The notes below the pieces were generated by a model. It did no database searches and was not told the origin of the DNA. It saw nothing but the letters and a program-made list of their open reading frames with translations. Shown in pieces: positions 1-5,353 of a DNA stretch of 6,038 bases (positions are counted from its first letter, which is position 1; each line of letters begins with the position of its first letter). This DNA comes from an uncultured Clostridia bacterium (GTDB taxonomy: Bacteria > Bacillota > Clostridia > Christensenellales > Aristaeellaceae), in NCBI GenBank assembly GCA_934630975.1, contig CAKTXH010000123.1:1-6038 (forward strand), in the 5' to 3' direction. Both the position numbers and the translations under genes were made by a program.

Positions 1-662
1 GGCGCGTAGTTCGACGTGACGATGGTCGGGCGCATGTCCTCGTAGCGCGCGTCGAGCACGCTGAACACGGTGCCGACGGACCACTCGGTCGCGTCCTCCT
101 TGCCGAGGTCGTCGAGCACGAGCACGTCGCACTTGGCGTACCGTGCGACGGCGGCCTCGGTCCCGCCCTCGTCGAACGTCGCCTTCACGCGCTCGAGCAT
201 GCCCTTGGCCGTCGTGAATGCGACGTCGTAGCCGGCCTCGGCGAACAGCCTGGCCATGGCGGAGGCGGCGTGCGTCTTGCCGGCGCCGACGCCCCCGTGT
301 ATGTAGAGCCCGGCGCCCCCGTTGCCGGCGAACGAGGCGATGTACTCGGCGAACTCGGGGCGGTCGGCCTCGGCGGCCCAGTAACGCCTGGGGATGCCCG
401 CGCGCGAGAGCGCCTTCTCCCGGCGGGCCGCCTCCTCCTTGGCGGCGAGGGCCGCGCGCCTTCGCGCCTCGGCCTCCCGCTCGCGGGCTGCGCCCTCGCA
501 CGGGCAGGGGGCGGCGGAGACCCAGGCGACCCTGCCCGCCAGCGCCGCGCCGAGCGGTTCGAGGGCGGCGCCGCAGTGCGGGCACGCCCTCGGATCCGGC
601 TCGTCGAAGGAGAGCCCGGCCGCCCGGGCCTGCTCCAGGGTGATGAGTCCCGCTCGGTCCAT
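1..662 (-). CDS. DnaC-like helicase-loader AAA+ ATPase (3' end beyond window)
   Basis: My translation of the minus strand from the ATG at 660-662 stays open for 220 codons to the window edge, so the C terminus is missing. Residues 123-130 are a Walker A loop (GGVGAGKT), 181-189 a Walker B strand (LVLDDLGKE) and 216-218 a sensor-1-like TSN. This is the layout of the DnaC/IstB/phage loader ATPases, which place the replicative DnaB helicase at an origin. The N-terminal region has a possible zinc knuckle (C27-x2-C30, C53-x-C55) followed by an Arg/Glu/Ala-rich helix at about 57-86. The start is set by a GGAAGGGG ribosome binding site ending 6 bases upstream. The gene follows the winged-helix initiator by 14 bp and is surely cotranscribed with it. 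An IstB transposition helper is less likely because no IS transposase is adjacent and the partner looks like an initiator. Confidence 0.88.
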   Translation of the reverse strand, partial: MDRAGLITLEQARAAGLSFDEPDPRACPHCGAALEPLGAALAGRVAWVSAAPCPCEGAAREREAEARRRAALAAKEEAARREKALSRAGIPRRYWAAEADRPEFAEYIASFAGNGGAGLYIHGGVGAGKTHAASAMARLFAEAGYDVAFTTAKGMLERVKATFDEGGTEAAVARYAKCDVLVLDDLGKEDATEWSVGTVFSVLDARYEDMRPTIVTSNYA

Positions 663-676
663 TGGGCGCCCCTTCC

Positions 677-1192
677 TTATCTTCTGAAGTCCTTGTTGTC
701 CCTTTTGCTTATTGGGTGGCATATCGTCAGGGGTTTCCCTGTCATCTCGTCAGGGGTTCGGGCTGCGAACCCTGACGGTTCGTCATCCTTGTTCGCGGCG
801 AACCCTGTCATTTCGTCACCCTTTCGCGCCGGGAACCCTGACGAATCGTCAGGGGTTGCCAGCGCTCCGGGCGGCAGCCTCTCGCGCACGATGCGGTACC
901 GCTTGGTGGCGTGCCCGCGCGCCGGGGCGTGCACGCCGCACTCCTCGATGAGGCCCCGGTCGAGCAGGTCGCGGATGGCGCGGTGGGCGCTGCGCTCCTG
1001 CACGTTGAGGAAGCGGGCCAGGTTGCCCTTGCTCTCGAAGTAGCCGCACCCGGCGTCGCAGAAGCCGAAGATGCGCGCGTAGACGAGCAGGGGAAGGCCG
1101 GAGAGGCCCAGGTCCGCCATCATGAAGTGCCGTACCGTCGTGAACTCGCGCGGGGAGGGGCCGTCGCGCCCCTTCGGGCCTGTGGCCGCCAT
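677..1192 (-). CDS. Winged-helix replication-initiator-like protein with four 11-residue C-terminal repeats
   Basis: This is a 171-residue protein. The reading frame is open further upstream, but the ATG at 1190-1192 is chosen because an AGAAGGGG ribosome binding site precedes it and it lies 5 bp after the upstream stop codon. Residues about 33-105 look like a winged-helix DNA-binding fold, with the recognition-helix region near 56-83 (NLARFLNVQERSAHRAIRDL). Residues 115-158 are four 11-residue repeats, each starting D-(D/E)-x-(S/T)-G. They are encoded by 33-bp DNA repeats that look like origin iterons. With the DnaC-like loader immediately downstream, the likely role is an origin-binding initiator of the element, comparable in organisation (not shown homology) to lambda O or other phage initiators. 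A transcriptional regulator is the alternative. The identification as an initiator is inference from fold, repeats and neighbour. Confidence 0.8.
   Translation of the reverse strand: MAATGPKGRDGPSPREFTTVRHFMMADLGLSGLPLLVYARIFGFCDAGCGYFESKGNLARFLNVQERSAHRAIRDLLDRGLIEECGVHAPARGHATKRYRIVRERLPPGALATPDDSSGFPARKGDEMTGFAANKDDEPSGFAARTPDEMTGKPLTICHPISKRDNKDFRR
719..857 (-). repeat. Four tandem 33-bp iterons inside the initiator gene (candidate origin)
   Basis: Minus-strand units at 850-818, 817-785, 784-752 and 751-719 each begin GACGA, then three variable bases, then G(T/A)CAGGG. Three of the four continue with TTC and a GC-rich stretch. Several cores also form inverted repeats. AACCCTGACG at 834-843 faces CGTCAGGGGTT at 847-857 with a 3-base spacer, and CGTCAGGGGTTCG at 748-760 faces CGAACCCTGACG at 766-777. 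Strict 33-bp phasing keeps the reading frame and gives the 11-residue protein repeats. Iterons inside an initiator gene are a known way to place an origin (lambda O; RepA_N plasmids). Function as an origin here is inferred. Confidence 0.65.
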
Positions 1193-1197
1193 CGGCG

Positions 1198-1446
1198 CTA
1201 GCCCCTTCTGGGCGAGCCGACGATGCTGTTCCGCTCGACCCATGCGACGAGCTCGTCGTGCAGCACGATGCCGTCGCGCGTCTTGCCGCCGATGTAGCGG
1301 ATCGGGAACGGGTCGTCGGGGTCCTTGGCGAGCCGGTACATGGCGTCGCGGCTGATGCGCAGCATCGCGCACGCCTCGTCGGCGCCGAATATCGCGTTGG
1401 TCGATGCGATGAGCCTCACCTGGCTCCTGCTAATGCTCTTGGTCAT
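1198..1446 (-). CDS. Small excisionase/AlpA-like helix-turn-helix protein
   Basis: This 82-residue protein is transcribed leftward. Residues about 19-72 fit the single-domain MerR-like HTH of the excisionase/AlpA group (HTH_17 type). A helix-turn-helix covers GADEACAMLRISRDAMYRLA, then comes a wing with PFPIRYIGGKTRDGIVL and a closing helix HDELVAWVER. Proteins of this size act as recombination directionality factors (bending DNA for integrase) or as small transcriptional activators; the sequence alone does not decide which. An AAAGGAG lies 13 bases before the ATG and a closer GAGG lies 6 bases before it. The gene ends 5 bp before the initiator start and is in the same operon. It is not a close copy of the next HTH gene, although both share the fold. 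Confidence 0.78.
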   Translation of the reverse strand: MTKSISRSQVRLIASTNAIFGADEACAMLRISRDAMYRLAKDPDDPFPIRYIGGKTRDGIVLHDELVAWVERNSIVGSPRRG

Positions 1447-1524
1447 GGTCGTCCTCGAGCTCCTTTCGTCTCGAGGCTCCCTCGCGTGCCCGGCCGCGGG
1501 CGGCTCCTGGGGCGGTCGCCGCCG

Positions 1525-1743
1525 TCATTTCCTGCCGCTCCTCGACTCGATGTAGGCGTCCACCGACGCCCTCGACACCAGGAGCTTCCTTCCGAGCCTG
1601 TACGAGTCGATCTCTCCCGACCAGATGAGGTCGTATGCCTTGCTGCGGCTCGCCCCCATGTACTCCTGCATCTCGATCACCGTCATCCATTCGTCGCGGC
1701 CCCGATTGCCCTCGGGTGCCGCGCATTTCGTCGCGTGCGCCAT
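1525..1743 (-). CDS. Excisionase-family helix-turn-helix DNA-binding protein
   Basis: This is a 72-residue protein. The start at 1741-1743 is chosen over longer in-frame forms because GGAGG sits 5 bases before it. Residues 19-66 form a typical excisionase-family domain: WMTVIEMQEYMGASRSKAYD is the helix-turn-helix, SGEIDSYRLGRKLLVSR the wing, and ASVDAYIESR the final helix. Family members act as Xis-like directionality factors, or as regulators, on integrative elements. It is probably the first gene of the leftward replication operon, 78 bp before the next HTH gene. The long leader upstream (1744-1942) follows a terminator, so expression may be set there. Which of the two HTH proteins is the true excisionase cannot be told from the sequence. 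Confidence 0.82.
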   Translation of the reverse strand: MAHATKCAAPEGNRGRDEWMTVIEMQEYMGASRSKAYDLIWSGEIDSYRLGRKLLVSRASVDAYIESRSGRK

Positions 1744-1927
1744 GGTTCCTCCAATCATTCCGCGCGATGCGCCTGCGCGGTCCCGTGTGCGTTTTCGTCT
1801 GCGCGACGATTGAACCGCCTGATGGCGCGTCGCGCGCTCGACGGGAGCGGAGACGGGTCGAGGTGGGTCGAGCTGGTCGGGCCTCCACGAAACGGCCATG
1901 AGCCGCGTGGCTTAGCTCGCAGCCAAG

Positions 1928-1962
1928 TCCCTGAAAAGTAAAAGGCGCCCATGCGGGCGCCT
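1928..1962 (-). terminator. Intrinsic terminator, minus strand (copy A of a repeated sequence)
   Basis: On the minus strand an 8-bp perfect stem AGGCGCCC/GGGCGCCT with loop GCAT (1943-1962) is followed by TTTTACTTTT, then CAGGGA. There is no U-tract on the plus strand, so it acts leftward. It could end transcripts from the regulator gene 255 bp upstream, or act as an attenuator ahead of the replication operon. The whole 35-base segment recurs at 6005-6038 with four mismatches and one gap. Confidence 0.75.
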
Positions 1963-1964
1963 GC

Positions 1965-2036
1965 CTAATAGCTGGAGTTGTTCGGTTGTGGTCGGAATGC
2001 TCGTCTTCCGCGGTGCTGTCGTCCGGGGTCCGGCAT
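1965..2036 (-). CDS. Possible 23-residue leader peptide ending at a terminator
   Basis: An ATG at 2034-2036, preceded 10 bases upstream by GAGG (in AAGAGGCG), opens a 23-codon frame rich in Arg, Pro and Gln (starts MPDPGRQHRGRR, ends PNNSSY). The stop at 1965-1967 lies two bases before the terminator stem. A short ORF ending flush with a terminator could be a leader peptide or the tail of a small gene; the same frame is open up to a TTG at 2183. The composition is also what chance gives in GC-rich DNA, so this is a weak call. Confidence 0.2.
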   Translation of the reverse strand: MPDPGRQHRGRRAFRPQPNNSSY

Positions 2037-2216
2037 CTGTCGTTCGCCTCTTCTGTCGTGTTTGATGTTGCGTGTTCTGCGAGCGACCTTGCGCGGGCCT
2101 GCCGGCCCGTTGCCCCAGGTGCACCCGGATAAATGGTACCCATCCGTTGGGACATGGACATTGTGGGAAGGCCGTCTGGACAAGCTGGAGTGGACGAGCG
2201 GGCGTCGGCGGCTCGA

Positions 2217-3080
2217 TTAGGGCTTCTCCGTTACCCAGCAGCTGTTCTCGGTCGCCTGAACGACAATATCGCCGAGGTCCGCTACGCCCTCATCGAGCTG
2301 AACGACTTGAGGCCAGACCTCGCGGACCATGGCCATTTGGTCGTCTATCAGCAGACATTTCGCCATTCGCACTCTATTCCTCATGCCGATGACCTCATCT
2401 CCAAGCATTTCCGGGTCTTCAGGGTCAAACATTCTTGCACCGTCCTCGTTGACCAAGTGCCCATCAGAATCGAATCGTTCCGGGTTCGATTCTGGGCTAA
2501 GGCAATATTCGCGACAGTGCTCACTTTCAAGTAGATTCGCGTTGTCGTTTCGGGATTTAGGGGCATTTCTATGAGTGAAATCGGATATACCGCAATCCAC
2601 CTCGTTCAGATGGTCAATAAGGCATCGAAAGCTACTGCTCGTCAGGACTTTTTCGAGGGTGTCTGCATAAGAGGTCGTTGGCAAACCGTATTTTTCTTTA
2701 AACGGGCTGCTATTGGCGCCGGGCCTCGCCGCGAGCTCGCGGAGCGCGTTGACCGCCTCCACGCTTATTCCGAGATATTCCGAAACCTCCTGCTCGTCGA
2801 ACGTCCTTCCCTTTGATTCGCCGATCAAATATCCAATCTGGACACCAAGAAGTTCTGAAATCGATTGCATCGTGGGAAACGATGGGAAGCCGGGTGTTTC
2901 TTTGCCATATTTGCCGCCGATTTTCTCCCAACGTCCGACGGTGGTCTTAGTCGTCGCATGCCCTTTCTTCTGCATTTCATTCGCGAAGTCCTCTTGCCTT
3001 GGATACGATTTCTTCCTCTCCGCTTTGAATCGCTCGCGCCAGGCGTCTTTCATTTCTTGATCGGTTAAGACTCGTCCCAT
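2217..3080 (-). CDS. XRE-family helix-turn-helix regulator, probable repressor of the divergent NERD operon
   Basis: This is a 287-residue protein. The ATG at 3078-3080 is preferred over an in-frame GTG at 3098 because GGAAGG lies 10 bases upstream of it. The N-terminal part (about 8-90) reads as a Cro/CI-type HTH: RQEDFANEMQKKGHATTKTTVGRWE covers the helices, and PSFPTMQSISELLGVQIGYLIGES is the following helix and dimer edge. A segment at about 97-115 (EQEVSEYLGISVEAVNALREL) resembles linkers seen in regulators of mobile elements. The C-terminal half is acidic and unrecognised, and I see no S24 peptidase Ser/Lys pattern, so LexA-type self-cleavage is not supported. It is divergent from the NERD operon across 105 bp containing an inverted repeat, which fits autorepression and operon control. 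Its base composition is visibly more AT-rich than the genes to its left. Confidence 0.82.
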   Translation of the reverse strand: MGRVLTDQEMKDAWRERFKAERKKSYPRQEDFANEMQKKGHATTKTTVGRWEKIGGKYGKETPGFPSFPTMQSISELLGVQIGYLIGESKGRTFDEQEVSEYLGISVEAVNALRELAARPGANSSPFKEKYGLPTTSYADTLEKVLTSSSFRCLIDHLNEVDCGISDFTHRNAPKSRNDNANLLESEHCREYCLSPESNPERFDSDGHLVNEDGARMFDPEDPEMLGDEVIGMRNRVRMAKCLLIDDQMAMVREVWPQVVQLDEGVADLGDIVVQATENSCWVTEKP

Positions 3081-3111
3081 GTTGTTTCTACCTTCCACCT
3101 ATCACCGAGAT

Positions 3112-3138
3112 ACTCGTGAGGAACTACTATACACGAGT
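3112..3138. promoter_or_regulatory. Candidate operator and overlapping divergent promoters
   Basis: Exact 7-bp arms ACTCGTG (3112-3118) and CACGAGT (3132-3138) enclose 13 bp. The spacer holds -10-like hexamers for both directions: TACTAT at 3125-3130 (plus) and TATAGT at 3131-3126 (minus). No good -35 is visible for either. A protein bound to the arms would cover both start regions, as expected for autorepression by the XRE regulator. A direct repeat ATCAAGT at 3141-3147 and 3155-3161, 14 bp apart, may be a second site. Which protein binds here is inferred. Confidence 0.5.
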
Positions 3139-3185
3139 CTATCAAGTTGAGAGAATCAAGTCATCCGATAGGAAAGGATTAAACG

Positions 3186-4181
3186 ATGAAATGCGAATTG
3201 ACCAAGAAATCGTTCAAGGTGCCGGCCCTTCTCGAACGGCATAACGATTTCGAGCAAGCAATATGCAGAACGGTGTTTCAAGAGAAGTACAGCTCCAGCG
3301 TGAAGACTTACCACGTCATCGATCATCTTGCTGCTCGAGGCGAAGAGCTCGGACTCATGGGCGTCCCAAGCTATCTCGCGGCGATAGAGGCGCTGAAGAG
3401 ATTCAGCTCCTATCACGCTGGCCTAATCAGGGGTTTTGCCGGGGAACGACGGGTCTTCTACGCGATCAAGCATGTCGGGTCCGGCTTCGAGCAACTGGTC
3501 AATGCCGAGTTGGACTACGAGGGCGAGCACGATGAGTTCGACCAAATCCTCATCAGCCAGCAGGGTCTTGTGATAGTCGAAGTGAAGAACTACTCCTCCT
3601 CGGCCGCGATCGGGAGCGACGGGATCCTGAGGTTCGAGGACGGAAGCGGGCGCATGCGCAACGTCGGGGAGAGGATGGCCTCCAAACGTTACGTCTTGCG
3701 CGAGGTAGTGTCCAATGCAATCGGGCGCGAGCTCCCTGATGGAGCGATCGTCTCCCTTGTCGTCAACGCCAACGAGAAGGCCTCTATCCGAAACGATTCT
3801 GATCGAGTCGAAGTCCAGAGCACGGGCAGCATCGCGCGTCGAGTCGAGGAGCTGCTGAGAGGCGACAAGGTCCTAGGGGCCGAAGACGTCTCCGCCATCA
3901 AGGCGGCGCTCGAGGCTGCCCACCATCCCATTGAGATAGAGCCAGAGATCGATTTCGAGTACGTGTCAGCAACCCTGCATGAGGCCCTCTCGCTGATCGC
4001 CCGATCGGTTGCGGAGGAGAAAGAGGACGAGGATTTCACTCGCATATCCGTTCCCGAGAGCGAGGCTTGCTCGGTAGTTCAGGCGCGGAGGCCGTCTCCT
4101 GCGCTCGTCTCGGGTGCAGTGGCTCTTCTTTTAGGCCTTGCGGGCGGATACGTGCTCGGATCAACGGGAAAATGGAGGTAA
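3186..4181 (+). CDS. NERD-domain nuclease-like protein with C-terminal membrane anchor
   Basis: This is a 331-residue protein starting at an ATG with AAAGGA upstream. Residues about 80-185 match the NERD (nuclease-related) domain, a PD-(D/E)XK-like fold. G86-E87 is the N-terminal glutamate motif (GFAGERRV), D119 lies in EFDQILIS, and E132-x-K134 lies in VIVEVKNY, so the expected catalytic residues are all present. Residues 1-79 are an unrecognised, mostly helical N-terminal part, and 205-290 are helical and acidic. Residues 306-326 form one hydrophobic segment (ALVSGAVALLLGLAGGYVLG) with a basic tail, implying a tail-anchored protein with the nuclease domain in the cytoplasm. NERD proteins are known from plasmids, mobile elements and defence islands, but the substrate here is unknown. 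The stop codon overlaps the ribosome binding site of the next gene, so translation is probably coupled. Confidence 0.85.
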   Translation: MKCELTKKSFKVPALLERHNDFEQAICRTVFQEKYSSSVKTYHVIDHLAARGEELGLMGVPSYLAAIEALKRFSSYHAGLIRGFAGERRVFYAIKHVGSGFEQLVNAELDYEGEHDEFDQILISQQGLVIVEVKNYSSSAAIGSDGILRFEDGSGRMRNVGERMASKRYVLREVVSNAIGRELPDGAIVSLVVNANEKASIRNDSDRVEVQSTGSIARRVEELLRGDKVLGAEDVSAIKAALEAAHHPIEIEPEIDFEYVSATLHEALSLIARSVAEEKEDEDFTRISVPESEACSVVQARRPSPALVSGAVALLLGLAGGYVLGSTGKWR

Positions 4182-4185
4182 GCAG

Positions 4186-4479
4186 ATGAACGACGTTATG
4201 GAACGCACCGCTACAAGCTACGCGGTGATTGATGCGGTGGGCAACAAAGCGAGCGATTGCCAGGGCATGCTCAAATCCCTCGTCGACGCGACGAACGGCA
4301 TCACCGGGCCTCAGGCTGGCCTTCTCGGATGCCTCGTCGTCTCCATTGCCGGGATGGCGGGATATGGAATATACGCCCTTTGCGACCTGGTCAAATCCGG
4401 ACACCCCGTTGAGCTCACCTCAGGAGGGGTGCGCTTCGCGGCGAATACGGCGGCGCTCGGCGAGGCGAGCAGCCTCTAA
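4186..4479 (+). CDS. Small single-pass membrane protein of the NERD operon
   Basis: This is a 97-residue protein of no family I recognise. The ATG at 4186 is set by GGAGG at 4174-4178, which overlaps the end of the NERD gene; the gap between stop and start is 4 bp. Residues 1-40 are polar and helical. Residues about 44-68 are one hydrophobic segment (AGLLGCLVVSIAGMAGYGIY lies inside it). A short polar tail follows, with GVRFAANTAALGEASS. The Gly/Ala spacing in the membrane segment would suit helix packing or oligomerisation. The position between two other membrane proteins suggests a complex at the membrane. A pore-forming effector or an anchoring subunit are both possible and not distinguishable here. 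Confidence 0.75.
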   Translation: MNDVMERTATSYAVIDAVGNKASDCQGMLKSLVDATNGITGPQAGLLGCLVVSIAGMAGYGIYALCDLVKSGHPVELTSGGVRFAANTAALGEASSL

Positions 4480-4498
4480 TCGACAGACAGGAGAATCG

Positions 4499-5089
4499 AT
4501 GCAGATGAATAAGATGCCCTCAATCGGGACCACGCTGACTTACGGCGAGGCAATTAAAGCATACGACCGCTTCGAGCGGACGATGCTCGAGAAGGCATAC
4601 GGGGCCGGACTCCTGCCCGCGGTGGGGTTGTACGACCTGCTCTGGCAGCTTGAGTCGCTCGCGCAGAAGTTCGGAATCGAGGGCAAGGGGGCCTTCCCGA
4701 GGCTCAAGAGGGAGATCCGGTCGTTCTCGAGCGAGAGGACCGCTCTGGCGAACGGGGTGAACGGCGAGAGGTTCTACCTTTTGCAGGACCAATCGGCGCT
4801 CAAGCAGCATGACGAGACGCACCTTTTCAAGGTCGGAATCGACGGGGATAAGCTCGCCGGCGACCTCGACGAGGCCCTCGAGCTGCTTTCGAAAGAGTCT
4901 GCCAGGGTCGACGTGTACGCCGACACCTATTCACCCGACCGATCGGAACGGGATTCCGACAGGCTGGGCAAAGACCCCTTCATGAAATGGGTTGGGATCG
5001 GGTTTTGCGCAATGATGGTCTGCTTGGGAATCTCGATGCTCGTCCATTCGGTCTTCCAGATCGGCTTCTGCTCCAAGAGGTTTCTCTGA
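4499..5089 (+). CDS. Hypothetical protein with C-terminal transmembrane segment, third gene of NERD operon
   Basis: This is a 196-residue protein. The ATG at 4499-4501 has AGGAG 5 bases upstream and lies 19 bp after the previous stop. No domain is recognised. Residues about 12-62 are predominantly helical (GEAIKAYDRFERTMLEKAYG, then a Leu-rich helix with LYDLLWQLESLAQKFGI). Residues 66-110 are mixed and charged, 117-136 form another helix, and 137-162 are an acidic/Arg linker (DTYSPDRSERDSDRLGK). Residues about 163-187 are one membrane helix (WVGIGFCAMMVCLGISMLVH), followed by a short tail with Cys and Lys/Arg. Like the NERD protein it should have its bulk in the cytoplasm and a C-terminal anchor. 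It probably works with the NERD protein and the small TM protein; the role is unknown. Confidence 0.78.
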   Translation: MQMNKMPSIGTTLTYGEAIKAYDRFERTMLEKAYGAGLLPAVGLYDLLWQLESLAQKFGIEGKGAFPRLKREIRSFSSERTALANGVNGERFYLLQDQSALKQHDETHLFKVGIDGDKLAGDLDEALELLSKESARVDVYADTYSPDRSERDSDRLGKDPFMKWVGIGFCAMMVCLGISMLVHSVFQIGFCSKRFL

Positions 5090-5114
5090 TACAGGGGCCG
5101 TTGGAGGAGCGACC

Positions 5115-5154
5115 TGCGGTTTCGGGAATCAATTGAGTCATTCCCGAAATCGCG
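5115..5154. terminator. Long hairpin downstream of the NERD operon
   Basis: TTTCGGGAAT (5120-5129) pairs exactly with ATTCCCGAAA (5140-5149) around a 10-base loop. Including G-U pairs the stem extends to about 15 bp (5115-5129/5140-5154). It begins 26 bp after the operon stop codon, as a terminator would. There is no U-tract on either strand, so it may instead be an RNA-stabilising hairpin or a DNA element. Confidence 0.45.
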
Positions 5155-5158
5155 AATC

Positions 5159-5198
5159 AAGGGGCTGATTCGCCCAAGTTGCGCACGAATCAGCCCTT
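5159..5198. repeat. Second long inverted repeat, adjacent to the first
   Basis: GGGCTGATTCG (5162-5172) and CGAATCAGCCC (5186-5196) are an exact 11-bp inverted repeat with a 13-base loop. The stem gains AA/TT beyond a single bulged G. It starts four bases after the previous hairpin and shares GAATC/GATTC words with it. No U-tract follows. Tandem hairpins between convergent genes may form a bidirectional terminator or a protein-binding DNA site. Confidence 0.5.
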
Positions 5199-5259
5199 AG
5201 GCGGTACGACGCGACTCGCATCTGCAGCACCCGTACTGGATCAGTCGCTGAGTGGGAAT

Positions 5260-5286
5260 AGAACATACGTTCTGTATAACGTTATA
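5260..5286. promoter_or_regulatory. LexA-box-like palindrome followed by a 12-bp perfect palindrome
   Basis: AGAAC-ATAC-GTTCT at 5260-5273 agrees with the Gram-positive SOS box pattern GAAC-(RNRY)-GTTC. One base later, TATAACGTTATA at 5275-5286 is a perfect palindrome that also contains -10-like TATAAC. No gene begins downstream in either direction within the window: the site lies between the convergent NERD operon and yjdF. It may therefore be a chance match, the promoter of an unannotated RNA, or a relic. Confidence 0.35.
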
Positions 5287-5296
5287 GCACCAGGTG

Positions 5297-5328
5297 GCAG
5301 GCGCAGTTTCAATCGAAGCTACGCCTGC
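5297..5328. terminator. Hairpin just downstream of yjdF
   Basis: GCAGGCG (5297-5303) pairs with CGCCTGC (5322-5328). After one mismatch, AGTTTC pairs with GAAGCT (one G-U) around an AATC loop, giving about 13 pairs. It lies 25 bp past the yjdF stop on the minus strand, the right place for its terminator, but no U-tract follows. Confidence 0.4.
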
Positions 5329-5353
5329 TGCTATATATGGGTCGATGGCGGTA

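Larger units (their letters stand above)
1744..2216. other. 473-bp region without a convincing gene
   Basis: The region separates the regulator gene (stop at 2217-2219) from the leftward replication operon. It contains a minus-strand terminator at 1943-1962, a 23-codon ORF just before that terminator, a short GC hairpin near 2091-2106 (GGGCC/GGCCC on the minus strand), and about 200 bases of leader between terminator and first HTH gene. Longer open frames across it, on both strands, are Arg/Pro-rich with weak starts and look like artefacts of high GC. I see no convincing -35/-10 pair, although the replication operon should have its promoter here. Confidence 0.6.

Noticed and set aside
719..857. 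CRISPR array
   Set aside because: The 33-bp units are tandem without unique spacers, remain in frame, and encode a peptide repeat inside a gene.
270..1043. Long plus-strand open frame of 257 codons opposite the initiator and DnaC-like genes
   Set aside because: It is antisense to two well-supported genes, is Arg/Ala/Gly-rich without a domain, and is explained by high GC content.
1430..2161. 243-codon minus-strand frame overlapping the first HTH gene and the terminator
   Set aside because: It crosses a strong terminator and a better-supported gene in another frame, and its composition is low-complexity Arg/Thr/Pro.
1963..2216. Structural RNA such as SRP RNA or tmRNA ahead of the terminator
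   Set aside because: I looked for conserved SRP domain IV and tmRNA end motifs and did not find them; only a short GC hairpin is present.
2217..3080. Self-cleaving LexA/CI-type repressor
   Set aside because: The C-terminal half shows no recognisable S24 peptidase Ser/Lys motif.
4036..4404. Minus-strand frame opposite the NERD operon
   Set aside because: It is antisense to the junction of two tightly spaced genes with good ribosome sites, and no domain is recognisable.
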